A DNA stretch of 64,000 nucleotides from Eucommia ulmoides (GCA_016647705.1 CM028328.1:48292647-48356646); one strand, 5' to 3'; numbered from the stretch's first letter, positions 1 to 11,702 are shown. Notes: generated by a model not told the origin, from the sequence alone. Numbers and translations are program-made.

Positions 1-1457
1 GATTTGTCCGGATTTGGTAAGCTACTCTTGCCTATATCTAGTTCCTTGAGCTCCTATAGGGATTTCACAATCTACTAACCCTGATTTCTTTCCTAGATAG
101 GTATCAAACCCTTACAATTCTTTTCACGAGCTAAGGATTAATCTAATTCATTTCCTAGGCTCAAAATTAAACCTTCACAATTTCTCTTTTACTAGGTTCA
201 GGAAGAACCTAACACTTTTGCAGGATATGAATCAAACCTGTTTATCTTTTCACCATGCTAAATATTAACCAAATTTCATTACAAGTAAAATCAAACCAGA
301 TCCTTTTACAAGATAAGAAGACACTGACCCAATGTGTTTAATCCTCTCATACTCATAAATACAAAAAATATATTATTTTCTCCCACTGGAGCTTCTACCG
401 CCTCAATACAAATATGTGCTCAATTAATGTATCGATATACTACGTGATAGAACTATGTGAGAATACAAATATGATTTTATTTGATTATAGCATAAAGAAA
501 AAATAAATCAAATTTCACCAGTAAAAATCGTTTCACAAGATTTTGAGGATATTTTAAATAGAAAATAATTTTCGCACAAAAATACTTTAAGCTCAATTAA
601 AAGATAAAATTCAATGAAATCAAAATTAATTTTGAGCAAGAAATTAAGAACAATCTTATCAGGATTCCTTTTAAAAGATTGGATGAAATACTCAAACCTG
701 TATAACAAGAACAACAATTTCTTTAAAGAAAATTTTTCTCTCAAAATTATTTTCAAGAAAATGATAATATCTTTACAAATATGGATGATTTAATCTCATG
801 CTCTTGATTGTTGTATTGTTAAAAACACATATCTATGCTTATAGATTTCAAACTATGCCTATAACAATTATTTTTCAAAACATAAGACCATTAAAGTCAC
901 ATATAAACCCTATATAAAATACTCTTTTAATATAGAATTATTTTATTTATAAATATGCTCCAAAAAACCCAATTTAGTCCCCAAAATTTGTTTTATTCAA
1001 AATCCTTAAATATATAAATAGTTTTACCAGTTGATCTCATAGAATCAATTAATTTTTGTACTAATTGATAGGAACTTCAAAATATATGATAGATACGTGA
1101 AATTTATTCAAACCCCCATAAAATCAATTTTTATAACGTTCAAAACCATGGGATTTGGATTGAAAATCTCAAAAAGCGAATCAGTCAAACATATTGAAAA
1201 TTATCCACTCGGTCGACCGCCCCCATACTTGGTCAACCAGCTGCCTTTGCAATGGTTTGTTTTCCGACCATTGGCACCTAGGTCGATCAACTGCACATCA
1301 ACTGCCTTTACAACTTCCAGTTGACCGACTACATATTCGGTTGACTATTTAGGAAAAAAGCTAAAACTAACTCCTACTAATCCCACCAATTGAATGGCCC
1401 TTTAGTAGGTCAATCGAGTGGACCAAAAGCTCACCATTTAACTTACTGCTTCTTCTA
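1..1457 (-). repeat. Element F, 3' LTR (partial)
   Basis: The sequence aligns along its length with 5945-7470. Shared phrases include 'gcctatatctagttcc', 'agctcctatagggattt', 'cccaatgtgt' and the runs of 'gtcgaccg'-type words near 1210-1410. The outer end lies before position 1. The alignment stops near 1457, about 460 bases short of the full LTR seen at 5766-7926. Confidence 0.6.
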
Positions 1458-1461
1458 TCGC

Positions 1462-1776
1462 TTACATGAATTGTTGAAAATTATCCAATTGCTCTATGAT
1501 TTGATTAATATTTTTGCAGATATTGGCAAATTGTTTGGCTTTCTCTTCATTGTCAAGAATTATCACATCATCTTCATCTTCACTATCTTCTTCTTGACGA
1601 TTAGCCATAATTTCATAACCCATCAATTGAACAATATTCATATTAAGAATATTAGTATCTTTTATACAATGGTTTGCACATATCTCGTCAATCAAAACCA
1701 GACAATTTTGAAGAAGACAACATATGACATTGTTATATAGTAATACACGAGACTTAACATTTAACTGATATTGCAT
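1462..1776 (-). other. Open frame in element F internal region, acidic and helical, unrecognised
   Basis: A 104-codon minus-strand frame. Its second half is rich in Glu and Asp (EEDSEDEDDVIILDNEE) followed by a predicted helix. It lies between the F 3' LTR fragment and the solo LTR, so it is probably the tail of the element's own coding region. An acidic and helical tail would fit proteins of the plant-transposon-protein-domain type hinted at upstream, but that is inference. Treated as a fossil. Confidence 0.25.
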
Positions 1777-1849
1777 GTTCTCAAGAATTAAATATGGAAG
1801 ATCAATTTTGACCTTGTTTATGATAGCATTCTATATACGTGCATCATAG

Positions 1850-1854
1850 TCGGT
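1850..1854. repeat. TSD, left (TCGGT)
   Basis: Five bases directly before the solo LTR. They pair with TCAGT at 4025-4029 with one mismatch. Confidence 0.6.
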
Positions 1855-4024
1855 TATTGAATCCAAGGTTTTGATGAACAATTAAGTATTGATATTTTTG
1901 GTGAAACTAATGGTTTTATCAAGCATTTCAGACTTATAGTTTCATGAATTTGATTAAGAAGAAAATATGATGAAGAAAACATAAAGGGTGCAAGATGAAT
2001 ATGACGAAGATGTGAAGAGCTTTGAAGACACTGAAGAAAATAGGTAAAAACAACTCTTTAATTATATACTATTAATTCAACCCAAATTAAGATCCCGCAT
2101 AACACTTAAAATGAGTTAATTCTATGTGTGTCATGATAATATGTGATAATTTTAAAAGATCCTAAAATGAGATATTATATATGCTCCTTATGTGAAATGA
2201 TTTTGATAATTAACCTAATTGAAAAATGTGTTTTAAAGTATAAAAATTTGTGTTTTCAGGCCAATTCAGTTAATTAAGAAAAGCAATTGGTTGACTAATT
2301 AAAACAATGACTTTTGGGAGTTAAAATGGCATCCTGATGATCCAATTAGTTAATTGAGAAAAATAATCGGTCAACTATTTGAAACAGTAGCTAAAATGGG
2401 TAAGGAATTGAGCACACTGATTTAATCGATCAAGTGAATGAAAAGGGTCGGTCATTAGAATGAGCCAATAGATGAAATGGTGAAATTTGGAAACACATTG
2501 ATTAATTCGGTCAACTAGCTTGACATGGTCGGTCAACCAAGTGTATGTTGTACCAACAACAAAATTGTAGCCTGGTACAGTCAGTCAGTCGATTGGAGTA
2601 GGTCAGTCAACTGAATGCTTCAGTTAGGTATTCAGTTGATGTGGTCTCTTGTTTAAAAACTATATATTTTTTATAATCCCAAGAGAGGGATTTGGGGGAT
2701 TTAAATGTATTTCAAATATAAACAACCTATTTAGTAATCCCTATTGATATGGTCCATATATTTTGAAATTCTCTTAATTTAAATTACTTCATACTTCTTA
2801 TTTCTGTGGTTTTAAATTGAGAATAGTTTTATGGACTTAAAAGTAATATTTGAAAGATATGTTTAAGTGGAACACACTTATAATGAAAGGTTATGATTAT
2901 TGGTTTATTAATAGAGACTTGTGGGAATTTAATGAAATATATCAAGAACATCATTTTGAGCTGTTATAAAAGTGAGATTTTTACTGACATTTTTACGAGA
3001 GATTCTATTCAAGTTCTTGATCTAAAGCGCTTGTTGTTTGGCATCACAGATTTGCGTTCGACTTGCTATATTGCAATTGTCTTTGGTGTTTTCCCGGTGA
3101 GATCTATCCAGGCTTTATTAATTGCTTTTTAAATTTATATTTATTTTGATTGTTTGGTTTAGGATTACTAGAAAATTGTTTTAAACTTAAAAACCTGAAA
3201 ATATTTTTTAAATGATTTTTGTCTGATTATCTAATTACGTGCAAAATGTTTGCTACCTACTTTATTTATTAATCATATTTTAATTGCCTCACGTTGTATC
3301 TATCACATAATAATTATTCAGGATATTAATTAAATATATCTATATTGAGGTGGTGGAATCTCTTTATGAGAATAAACTCTTTTTTTTTTATTTGTGAGTT
3401 TGAATAGATTAGATACATTTGGGACGGTGTCTAGTCAGAGTAGTTAGGTTTCGATCTTTTTTTTGGTAAAAAAGATTAGGGTTTAATCTTCGTCCTGGTT
3501 AGATTATTCTTTTCTCTTGAAATGAATTAGGTTTTGATTCATCCAACAATTGAATTATTTTGAGTGATTTGTAAAGGTTCAACATTCCCTATGAAAATGA
3601 TAAGTGAGAGAGTATTAAATTTATCTCTAACCTAGTAAAACGATAGGATTCGCCCTTGGCCCATGAAAAAGATAAATTATAAAGGTTGATTTTGCGCGTA
3701 TAAAAGAATCGTCAGATGTAAGGGTTTGATTCCTACCTGGTAAAGTTACCATGGGTTTAGTGGATTGCGAATCGCCGTGGAACTCGGGGGATTGGACATA
3801 GGCAAGATTAGCTTGACCGAACTAAGATAAATTTTTGTGTGATGCATTGATTTATTATCCATATTGTGTCTAGATGTACACTTAGTATTAAACACATATA
3901 CGCTACGTATCAAGATAATAATTGATTTAGGAAAATTAATTATTTGTGTTTACGCATTTAATTGTTAAATTTTTGTAACTACCCAATCCCCCCACCCCCC
4001 CTTAGGTTGCTCTTTCGTCCAACA
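1855..4024 (+). mobile_element. Solo LTR of the F family, inverted relative to its host element
   Basis: The reverse complement matches the LTRs at 5766-7926 and 43385-45456. Its left end 'ccaaggttttgatgaacaatt' mirrors the right end of 43385-45456, and its right end '..ccaaca' mirrors their 'tgttgg' start. It is 2170 bp long and flanked by TCGGT (1850-1854) and TCAGT (4025-4029), a 5-bp TSD with one mismatch. No internal region is present, so it is a recombined solo LTR inserted into element F. Confidence 0.75.
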
Positions 4025-4029
4025 TCAGT
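4025..4029. repeat. TSD, right (TCAGT)
   Basis: Five bases directly after the solo LTR, the partner of 1850-1854. Confidence 0.6.
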
Positions 4030-4063
4030 TACCATAGAGAAATGACTACCTGGAGGAACGATA

Positions 4064-4620
4064 TTATGAGTAATGGTAAAGACACTTCTCAAGATCAAAT
4101 GATGATGACCTACAATCAATAATTCTCAATTCTAGATGTGTTTGCTCAATATTCAAATTATGTTGAAGCCACGTTGGAAAATTCTTAGGGATGATTATTC
4201 CTCTCTTTAACTTAAGAATAGAGGCAAATTCTTCAAGACATATTTCAATTTTAATTCCATTTACATAGGAACAAGTTTTCTCCTCGACTATGTGAAAGTT
4301 ACATAAAAAAACTTTACCCAATGACTAAAACACATCTTGTTCTCAACAAGGAATTTATTCCATATTAACCTCTTAAATTTCACTGACAAATATTTATTTT
4401 AAAAACTCATTTTGACACGTTAAATTGATGTGCACAACTAATGAACAAATATACATCAAATTAGTAGAAAAATACGATGCATTTGTCTCCCTAACAAAAG
4501 TTACATATTTATGTTTTAATAAATTTGACATACCTGATTTGTTCTTGGGAGCCATTGGTATGTGTATCTTAGTTTGATTTTCAACATGAATCTCTTTTTC
4601 TTTTTTATCAATTGATTGAT
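4064..4620 (-). other. Element F: stretch resembling the putative plant transposon protein domain
   Basis: Minus-strand coding fragments include 'MAPKNKSG', a later 'VNGIKIEICLEEFASILKLK', and then a helical stretch. The layout (a MAPK-like start, then a 'V-x-G-x-x-[IV]-x-[FI]-x-x-E-x-[FI]-x-x-[IL]-L-x-[LI]' strand-helix unit) is that of the plant-transposon-protein domain found in many plant repeats. It lies directly downstream, in element sense, of the zinc-knuckle region. The call rests on pattern memory and is only moderately sure. Confidence 0.35.
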
Positions 4621-5700
4621 CGTCTGATTTATTCACCTTGATAATGTCTTCCTTAGGTAAGGCTATCTTTTGATCATCTTTAGCAATAGTCTCTTTACCT
4701 TTTTGGGACACTTGGGATTGATTTGTCTTGCTACGATCTGCAATGACTTTATACATTGGCTTCTTTTGATTTTGAGTTTGTACTTTGTCTCAATGATAAT
4801 CTTTGGTTAGATCTTTGCATATCATATTGATTCCTTCTTCTTGGTTCAGAAAATATTCCATTCATACCTATATCAAGAATTTATTTTCTTGGTCTCCGAT
4901 TATTTCTAGATCCAATTGCGTTAGCATGCAGTTGGTAACAACACTTTTCAAGGTGACCAAATTTTCCAAAATAAAAACATCTAAAATTATTCAAGTGTTT
5001 CTTAGGATAATTAACTTTTTGTTTAGAAGCATGATAGAGATATTGATAGTAAGGAGTTTCCTTAGGGTCTACTAGTTTTTCGAAAACTTTAGTTTTCTCA
5101 ATATTCTTGAATTTATCAATAACCTCATTAAGCTCTTTTTGAGTCTTTTCAACTAAGTATTCCAATGAACTAATATTCACACGAAGACTAATATTTTTTT
5201 TGTGCATAAATTCAAGATCATTTTTAAGAATTCGACAATCATTGTCAACAGAATAGACTTTCCCACAAGTCTATCAAGTTCACACCTTGCATTATCTAGT
5301 TCAATATTTAAAGGCTCACTTAAAGTTTCAATATTTCTAGAATTCAAACAACCTTGTTTAAGATTTGAAACATTTTTTTTAGAAAAGTATTTTCTTCTTC
5401 AAAGGATTAAACTATCCTGAGAAGTGTGCTTATTTCGAATAGAGCATTCCAAAATTCAATAGTTTCAAAATACTTATCTGAATTCTTCTTTTTAATGTAT
5501 TTGAAATTATTCAACTTTTTGTTTTTAAGAGTTGCAATTTTTTTGTGAAAGCCTTAAATTTTCTTTACCTAAAACATACGTAGGAACAATTAATTTCTCA
5601 ATAGCTTCATTAGTAGCCTCACTACCTCTATTATTCGCACTAGTAGATCATTGATTATTATAACAAGAAGGGGATTCACATAAAATATTTTCCTCAGTGC
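4620..5700 (-). other. Element F: gag-like coiled coil and zinc-knuckle region
   Basis: The minus-strand reading shows a Lys/Glu-rich coiled coil (SLEYLVEKTQKELNEVIDKF), then a nucleocapsid knuckle-like segment around 4950-4990 (FYFGKFGHLEKCCYQ), then a basic and polar tail. This order is usual for the C-terminal half of gag in copia elements of the SIRE/Maximus kind. The retrotransposon gag core expected upstream was not seen before the primer site near 5765. Broken fossil. Confidence 0.5.
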
Positions 5701-5765
5701 AATCCATATGATCGTGTTAGCTAAGACGTTAAGCCTATTCAGCTAAAACCTACTCTTCTACCAAT

Positions 5766-6302
5766 TGTTGGCCCACATGTCTACCCAAAAGGGGGTTGAA
5801 ATTGGTATAAAAATTTAAATAATTAAATTACCAAGCTAGCAATCACCAAATTTTTCTTTCCAATTATTATCTTGATTTTATAGTGGAAACATGTTTATCT
5901 AAATGCACAATGAAACATATAGGGTTAGGGAAATTTAACATATAGATTTATCCTAGTTTGGCAAGATAATCTTGCCTATATCTGGTTCCCTAAGCTCCTA
6001 TAGGGATTTTGCAATCCACTAACCTTGATTTGTTTTCCAAATAGAAACCAAACCTTTATAATCTTTTTTACAAGTTAAGGACTAACCAAATTCTTTTCCC
6101 AGACTCAGAAATAGACCTTTACAATTTCCCTTTTATTAGGCTCAGGAAAGATCTAATTCTTGTCAAGGTTAAGAATCAAACATATCTATATTTTTACCAG
6201 GGTAAAGACTAACCTAATTCCATTACAGACAGAATCAAACCTAATGTTTTTACAAGCTAAGAATCAAACCTAATAAAGCCCAATGTGTCTAATCTTTGCA
6301 TA

Positions 6303-6388
<86 letters not shown>

Positions 6389-7926
6389 CTATTTCTTCCC
6401 ACATGAGCTTCTAGCACCTCAATACATTATATGCTCAATTAATATCCTAATATACTATGTAATAAAACTACATCAAAATACAAATATGATTTTCTTTGAT
6501 TATACACAAAGACAAAATAAATCTGATTTCACAAAAAAAAATCATTTCACAAGATTTTCATGATATTCTAAATAGAAAATAATTTTTTACAAAAACAAAA
6601 TATTGTAAGCTCAATTAAAAGATATCACTCAATTAAAACACAATTACTTTTCAGCAAATAAATAAGAACAATCTCACTAGGATTTCTTTTAGAAGATTGG
6701 ACGAAAGACTCAAACTCGGTATAGCAAGAACAACGATTTCTTCAAAGAAAATTTTTTTCTCTTGAAAATATTCTTAGCAAAATGATACTTTGTCTATAAA
6801 TACAGCTGAGGTAGTCTCTTCCTCTTGATTGTTGTATTGTTAAAAACACAGGCCTATATTTATAGATTTCCAACTATGCCTATAAAGGCTATTTTTCAAA
6901 ATATATGATCATTAAAGTAAGATATAGAACCCATATAAGATAATAATTTAATTCAATGTTCTTTGACTTAAAATTACTCTTTGAAAAGCTCGATGTAATC
7001 CCTAAAACTTCTTTGATTCAAAATGTTTAAACAGAGAAACTAGTTTTACCGGATAATCTTGTAGGATCAATTAATATAAGGACTAGTTAATAGGATCTTC
7101 AAAATATATGATAGATATGTGAAATTCAATCAAATCTCCATAAAATCTAATTTTATAATGTTCAAAATCATAGGATTTGAGTTGAAGATCTCAAAATATA
7201 AATAAGTCAAACATGCTGAAAATTGTCCACTCGATCGATTGCCCACATACTTGGTCAACTAAATTCCTTTGCAACGGTTCATTTTTCAACTGTTGGCACC
7301 CAAACTAGTAAACCGCACGTCAACCGCCTTTACAACTTCTAGTCGACCGGCTACATACTATGTCGACCGTTCAGGGCAAAAGCTAAACGAAGACCTATTA
7401 ATACTACCAGTCGACTAGCCCTTTAGAAAGTCAACCGACTGGACTAGAAGCTCACCATTCAATTTACTGCTTCTTCCAGTCAATTCGCCATTTGTTCAGT
7501 CAACCGTCTTACCCTGAATTCCTTATGTTTCCTTTCTACAAACCATTTTCTTGATCAACACATTGTGGAAAATATTTTGTCTCTCAAATTTATCATTTCT
7601 TACTATGACATGCATAATAGAATCAATTTTAAGTTTCATGTGTGATTCTAATCGTGTTTTATTGAGGGCATAAAAGTATTGAGTTATTTTACCTAGAAAT
7701 ACGAAAAATCCTTTTTGCTCCTAAACATCTTCAACGTCCTCACTTGCAACCATCTTGAGTACTTTGTAAAATATCATATTTGAAAATCATCATCAAACAT
7801 TATCTTCGAAATTCAACATTTTTCTCATTTGCTCAAATAGAACTCAATTCTGAAATCACTCAATAAAAACATTAGTTCCGTAAAATATCAACGTTAATTT
7901 GTCCATCAAAACTTCTAAGGTCAATA
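5766..7926 (-). repeat. Element F, 5' LTR
   Basis: It starts 'tgttggccca' and ends near 'ggtcaata', matching the ends of the solo LTR at 43385-45456 ('tgttggccca' to 'ggatcaaca'). Length is 2161 bp. It contains the dinucleotide tract at 6306-6385 and GTCGACCG-rich words at 7225-7450. Confidence 0.65.
6306..6385. repeat. Compound microsatellite (CA)n(TA)n
   Basis: About 26 CA units run straight into about 12 TA units inside the F 5' LTR. The matching part of the other F LTR copy (near 350) has no such tract, so it expanded after insertion. Confidence 0.9.
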
Positions 7927-8936
7927 GCTTTGTCCAACTTTAACTGAGTTCCTTGGTATAAGATGAGTGCCTTTAGGCCATAATTTGATTTTATTTCCAT
8001 TTCATTCAGTTGCTTCTATATTTTTGTTTCCTTAACTTCGGTTTCTATTCTGGGATTTTTTAATGTGTGTGTGATAAACAGTTTTCCAATTTCTTTGAGT
8101 ATGTGTTCCCAATCATTTTACTGTTTTCTCAAAAGTGTGTTCCCAGTTTTTTTTGGTTCCGTAAGCAAGATGTTTTGAAAGAATGACATATAATTGTTAT
8201 GCATTATTGTTAAATCTCCATGTTTGAATGAATATTAATTTTCGTGATAACTAGTCTTTGATTTTATAAGGTCAATTTTAAGTGTGCCATCACATTCATT
8301 TTAGAGACCATTTTTTTTTTATTATTTTAGTTATAACATCGAGAAACTTCAGTGGTTTTTTTTTTTTTTTTTTGGCTATTGATTTGCTTGAGAACTTGTT
8401 ATTTTTCTTGATTTCAATTTGTTATTTGCTTTGTTTATAAATGTCCTGCCTGCCTCACCGGCTCATCCCATTTCTTCTTTAATTTCATCTTTCAACATTT
8501 AGAATGGTTTATGCAATTTGGTGCATAGATGTTGATATCTTTTTCTTTTCCTTTCCTTCTCTTAATCTTACTCATGACTACATTACTACACTGTATTTTA
8601 TATATTGTTTGTAGTGGCCAATTTCCCTTTTTGTTTGAAGACAAAGTTTAGTTTGGCAGTGCAAGTAATGATTCATTTTGCTTATTTGCTGTATTGGGAA
8701 GCTTATTGTTCAATTTCGGTGTCGTGTTTTTTTGTGAAGTGGTACTACTCGAGTCGCGTGACTCGTAAGTGAAGTAATATATTTAGGTTGTATTTCGCCG
8801 CCTACATAACTTAAAGTTAGAAACTCGATTCAACTTTCTCATCAGAGTATATTCAAGAAATCTAACAAATAAATAACAACGGAGATCATTTTTGTGGTGT
8901 TCGTTTTGTGTTTCAGTTCCCAAATTTTTTAAATAT

Positions 8937-8938
<2 letters not shown>

Positions 8939-8983
<45 letters not shown>
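8939..8983. repeat. Poly(A) tract, 45 bases
   Basis: An uninterrupted run of A. It could be the tail of a plus-strand retroposon (SINE, LINE or processed copy), but no clear body or target duplication is visible. Confidence 0.9.
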
Positions 8984-8986
<3 letters not shown>

Positions 8987-9087
8987 TTCATGATTTTTAA
9001 GAACAATTTCACCAACAGAACATTAATAGTTTGCCTTTTCTTCATGCCCCAAGTGTTTTAGTTACATAAATCTTAAAAGAGGAAAAA

Positions 9088-9410
9088 CTAAGGTAGCGTT
9101 GTTCTATATTTCTATTCCTAGGGTTTTGTTTATGTTCCTAAAAAAAATAGATCATAAATAGAATTTTGGGAACAATTCCATTATGTTCCCAGAAATTTAT
9201 TCAAAGAAATTGAGAGCGGAAATATGGGTTATCTTTTTAACTTAATATTTTAATTTGAACTGTTCTCGTCTCTTTTTTTCACGGTTAGTTGGTTGGATTT
9301 TCGTTTTATTGTCTCCTATTTGATACATGATTAGTTTTTTTCTACAATAATCTTATTTTGTTCCGGAATAAGAATAATCTTGTTTGTTTGTTAACCTAAG
9401 CAATTAAATT
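9088..9410. mobile_element. MITE-like inverted-repeat element (weak)
   Basis: The left end (gttgttctatatttctattcc) and the complement of the right end (about 9370-9410, caagattattcttattcc) are imperfect inverted repeats. The inside shares words such as 'tatgttcc' and 'ggaacaattcc' with 45686-46172. This fits a small hAT-like MITE. No target duplication was confirmed. Confidence 0.3.
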
Positions 9411-9429
9411 ATGTAAGTTTCTTAAATTG

Positions 9430-9434
9430 CACAA
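9430..9434. repeat. Element A TSD, left (CACAA)
   Basis: Five bases before the 5' LTR. They match CACCA at 34764-34768 with one mismatch. Confidence 0.65.
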
Positions 9435-10088
9435 TGATGTTTGTAAAACTCCCACCCCAAATTGATCTAGGTATAAAATTATAAACGGGTCGGATTCGTT
9501 ATATGGGCTCCGAATTGAAATTGGATAAGCCTGCCTGTTAAATGGGTTGGGGCAGCATAAGCCCATGATCCAAATACTAGTTAGGTGATCTATATGAATA
9601 TATGGGATGTCATATGATAAGACCTATAGTTGGGTATAAATAAGCCCACAATGTCAAAGGCCAAAGAGGAAACAGTCATTTCAGAGTTTGGATAAAAACC
9701 TATATATGTTAAGGTAAGTCTGAGTTGACTGTAACAGTCCATGATTAATGGTGACTGTTCTAGATATTCTCCCTTTATTATGGGGATAATGGTTATTATA
9801 CGTAACGGGAGGGAGATACGAATAACTGAATGATATTTCCATTCAAGTAATAACAAGCAGATCACCCTATAAAAGGAAAGAAGGTAACATGTAATGGGAC
9901 TGATTTTCTAGTGTGTTATTTATTCTCACTATATTCAGATTAACTTATTCTCACGTCGGAAGTTCTTTGGCTGACACCACATCGGTGGTCCCATTAGAAT
10001 TCACGGTTTTGCAGGTAAGGAAGGAAGACGAAAGACTTTCTAGTACGTGTGAAGATTAACACGTGACTGGGAGTTTTTGACCATATCA
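9435..10088 (+). repeat. Element A, 5' LTR
   Basis: It matches 34110-34763 over its whole length at roughly 91% by eye. A short terminal inverted repeat (TGAT..ATCA) marks both ends. A TATA box (tataaaa) lies at 9869-9875. Confidence 0.9.
9869..9875 (+). promoter_or_regulatory. TATA box in element A 5' LTR
   Basis: TATAAAA in the context 'accctataaaagg', about 220 bases before the LTR end and conserved in the other LTR at 34543-34549. It is probably the U3/R promoter. Confidence 0.6.
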
Positions 10089-10090
10089 TT

Positions 10091-10108
10091 TGGCGTCGTC
10101 TGTGGGAA
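10091..10108 (+). other. Element A primer binding site
   Basis: 'tggcgtcgtctgtgggaa' lies 2 bases after the LTR end. It is close to the TGGCGCCGTCTGTGGGAA primer site common in plant Tat-type gypsy elements. Confidence 0.7.
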
Positions 10109-10267
10109 AAAAACGAAAAACACTACGTTGCTGATATGAGGCAATTGCGAGCTAGGGCACCGGTGACTAGTCGGAATAATGACTTGCCGCCACCTTCAGT
10201 CTTAGATGTACTTGAGGAACAGCACGAAGATGATCATTTTTAGCATCGTGAAGAAATTCCATCTGAT

Positions 10268-11262
10268 ATGCCCTCTGCTGTAGTAAATATGGATGCGAAG
10301 ATAGACGCTCTTAACGAGAAAATGGCCGAGATTGCAGAAACTATCAAATACATGGCTAGCATAATCGTAGACAATAGGTCGCAGTTCAATATGAGCACTC
10401 ATGGAGTCAGGGAGGATGTAGAAACTCCATGGTATGCTGATCCACAATTTTATGAAGAACGACCTGCCCATGGAGAGGCCAGTCATCAACCAAAACGAGG
10501 GACCAATATTCGGACTGAGACTGTTGACTCACATCGACATATCAGGAGTCAAGTGGAGAAAGTTTGGCCTCTGGACGAGCTAGATGCACTATTAAAAGGA
10601 ACTAAGATGCCTTTCTCCCCTAAAATACTAGCTATTCCACTTTCTGAAAGGTTCAATCCAACGAAGTTTGAAAAGTACGATGGGAGAACTGAATCGGTGG
10701 ACCATATCCGGCACTTCAAACATGTCATGAATTTGTATAATTCCAGCGATTCCACCATTCGCAGAGCTTTTGTGACCACTTTGAAGGGATCAACTCTTGA
10801 ATGGCTGCATTCTCTTCCCGCGAACTCTATAACGTCATTTAATGAATTCGGAAAGATGTTCATCAACCGTTTCATAACCTGTCAGAGGTTAATGAAAGGA
10901 CCAAATTTCCTGTTAGCTCTGCGTCAGGAGAAAGGAGAAACTTTGCATCAGTATATGAGCCGGTTTAATGAGGAACTAACTTGCATTGAAGGATGTGATA
11001 CAAACCTCGTTATTAATGCTTTTACATCAGGTTTGCGTCCTGGCCGATTCCAAGATTCTTTAACCAAAAAGTGCCCTCGGACTATGACGGAGATAATGGA
11101 TAAATCTAAGCCTTACATGAAGCTAGAAGATGTAAAACTGGCTAGGGAAGGCAGGTGTTATTTCGTGATCATCCCAGACAACATGAGAAAGATATTGGCA
11201 AGGCTAAAACTGGAACGTCTAATCGGCGTAAAGACCAATCAAGGAATTTAAATTCCAAGCCA
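10268..11262 (+). other. Element A gag (5' part, interrupted by element B)
   Basis: A long open frame with an N-terminal helix (KIDALNEKMAEIAETIKYMA), then the retrotransposon gag core: 'PLSERFNPTKFEKYDG', 'VDHIRHFKHVMNLYN', 'TLKGSTLEWLHSLP', 'NEFGKMFINRF' and 'EKGETLHQYMSRFNEE'. These are the usual Tat/Ogre gag core words. Coding similarity stops where the LTR of element B starts at 11268 and gag-like sequence resumes beyond 25253. Fossil. Confidence 0.85.
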
Positions 11263-11267
11263 GCAGT
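11263..11267. repeat. Element B TSD, left (GCAGT)
   Basis: Identical to 25249-25253 and immediately outside the B LTR. Confidence 0.9.
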
Positions 11268-11564
11268 TGTAGATACGGCATTTTTGACCGCCTCGCAAAA
11301 AAATTATACTTTATTTTATAGTTACCTTTTATTTTATTTTATTTATTTTGTTTTGATTATACCGTATTTATGCGGTTTAATACTGCTAAATTAAGTTTTA
11401 TTAATCTCTTAAGTAAATTAAATATTAGTAATTGATTTTTTTTTTTTTTTGGTTTTGTAGATTTTTCGAAGTGGAATAAAAACGCGTTAATTCGGAACAA
11501 AATGGACAAGAAAAAGACGACAACGAGATAGGCCTGGACCGAACGCGAGGGGGGGGCTGCAAAG

Positions 11565-11702
11565 GGGTCGTTGGTGCGACCAGCCGGCCGCACCAGCGAC
11601 CAGCCACTGGTCGCTGGTGCGACCAGTGGACTGGCCGCATGTGCGGCCAGCAGGGGGGGTGTCCCCCCTGCTTTTGGGTGCACCGAATTTCGGTGCACCC
11701 AC
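11565..11702 (+). repeat. GC-rich cassette of back-to-back palindromes in the B 5' LTR
   Basis: Several hairpin-forming inverted repeats follow each other: 'gcgaccag..ctggtcgc' (8-bp arms), 'ctggtcgc..gcgaccag' (8), 'ctggccgca..tgcggccag' (9), 'cagggggg..cccccctg' (8) and 'gggtgcaccgaa..ttcggtgcaccc' (12, one-base loop). They lie about 60 to 200 bp before the TATA box in otherwise AT-rich DNA. Role unknown. The copy at 23337-23495 has a different make-up. Confidence 0.85.

Larger units (their letters stand above)
1..7926 (-). mobile_element. Element F: old minus-strand LTR element, probably non-autonomous, 3' LTR running off the window
   Basis: Two diverged LTR copies in the same orientation, at 1-1457 (incomplete at both ends) and 5766-7926, enclose an internal region with minus-strand gag-like coding. 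No reverse transcriptase or integrase is recognisable inside. A degenerate tRNA-Met-type primer site lies just inside 5766 on the minus strand, which makes 5766-7926 the 5' LTR. The two LTRs look about 80% alike by eye, so the element is old. A same-family solo LTR in the opposite orientation (1855-4024) was inserted into it later. It is a broken fossil. Copia affinity is inferred from the gag type and primer site. Confidence 0.6.
7927..9434. other. Non-coding AT-rich spacer
   Basis: No credible gene is visible on either strand. The stretch holds a long A tract (8939-8983) and a MITE-like inverted-repeat piece (about 9088-9410). The rest is T- and A-rich sequence without open frames of note. 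Confidence 0.6.

Noticed and set aside
1390-1740. Plus-strand frame overlapping the minus-strand acidic frame
   Set aside because: Shadow of the opposite strand. It crosses the LTR/internal boundary and has no recognisable motif.
6285-6563. Open frame across the CA/TA tract
   Set aside because: Made of His-Thr and Ile-Tyr repeats from a microsatellite. No protein support.
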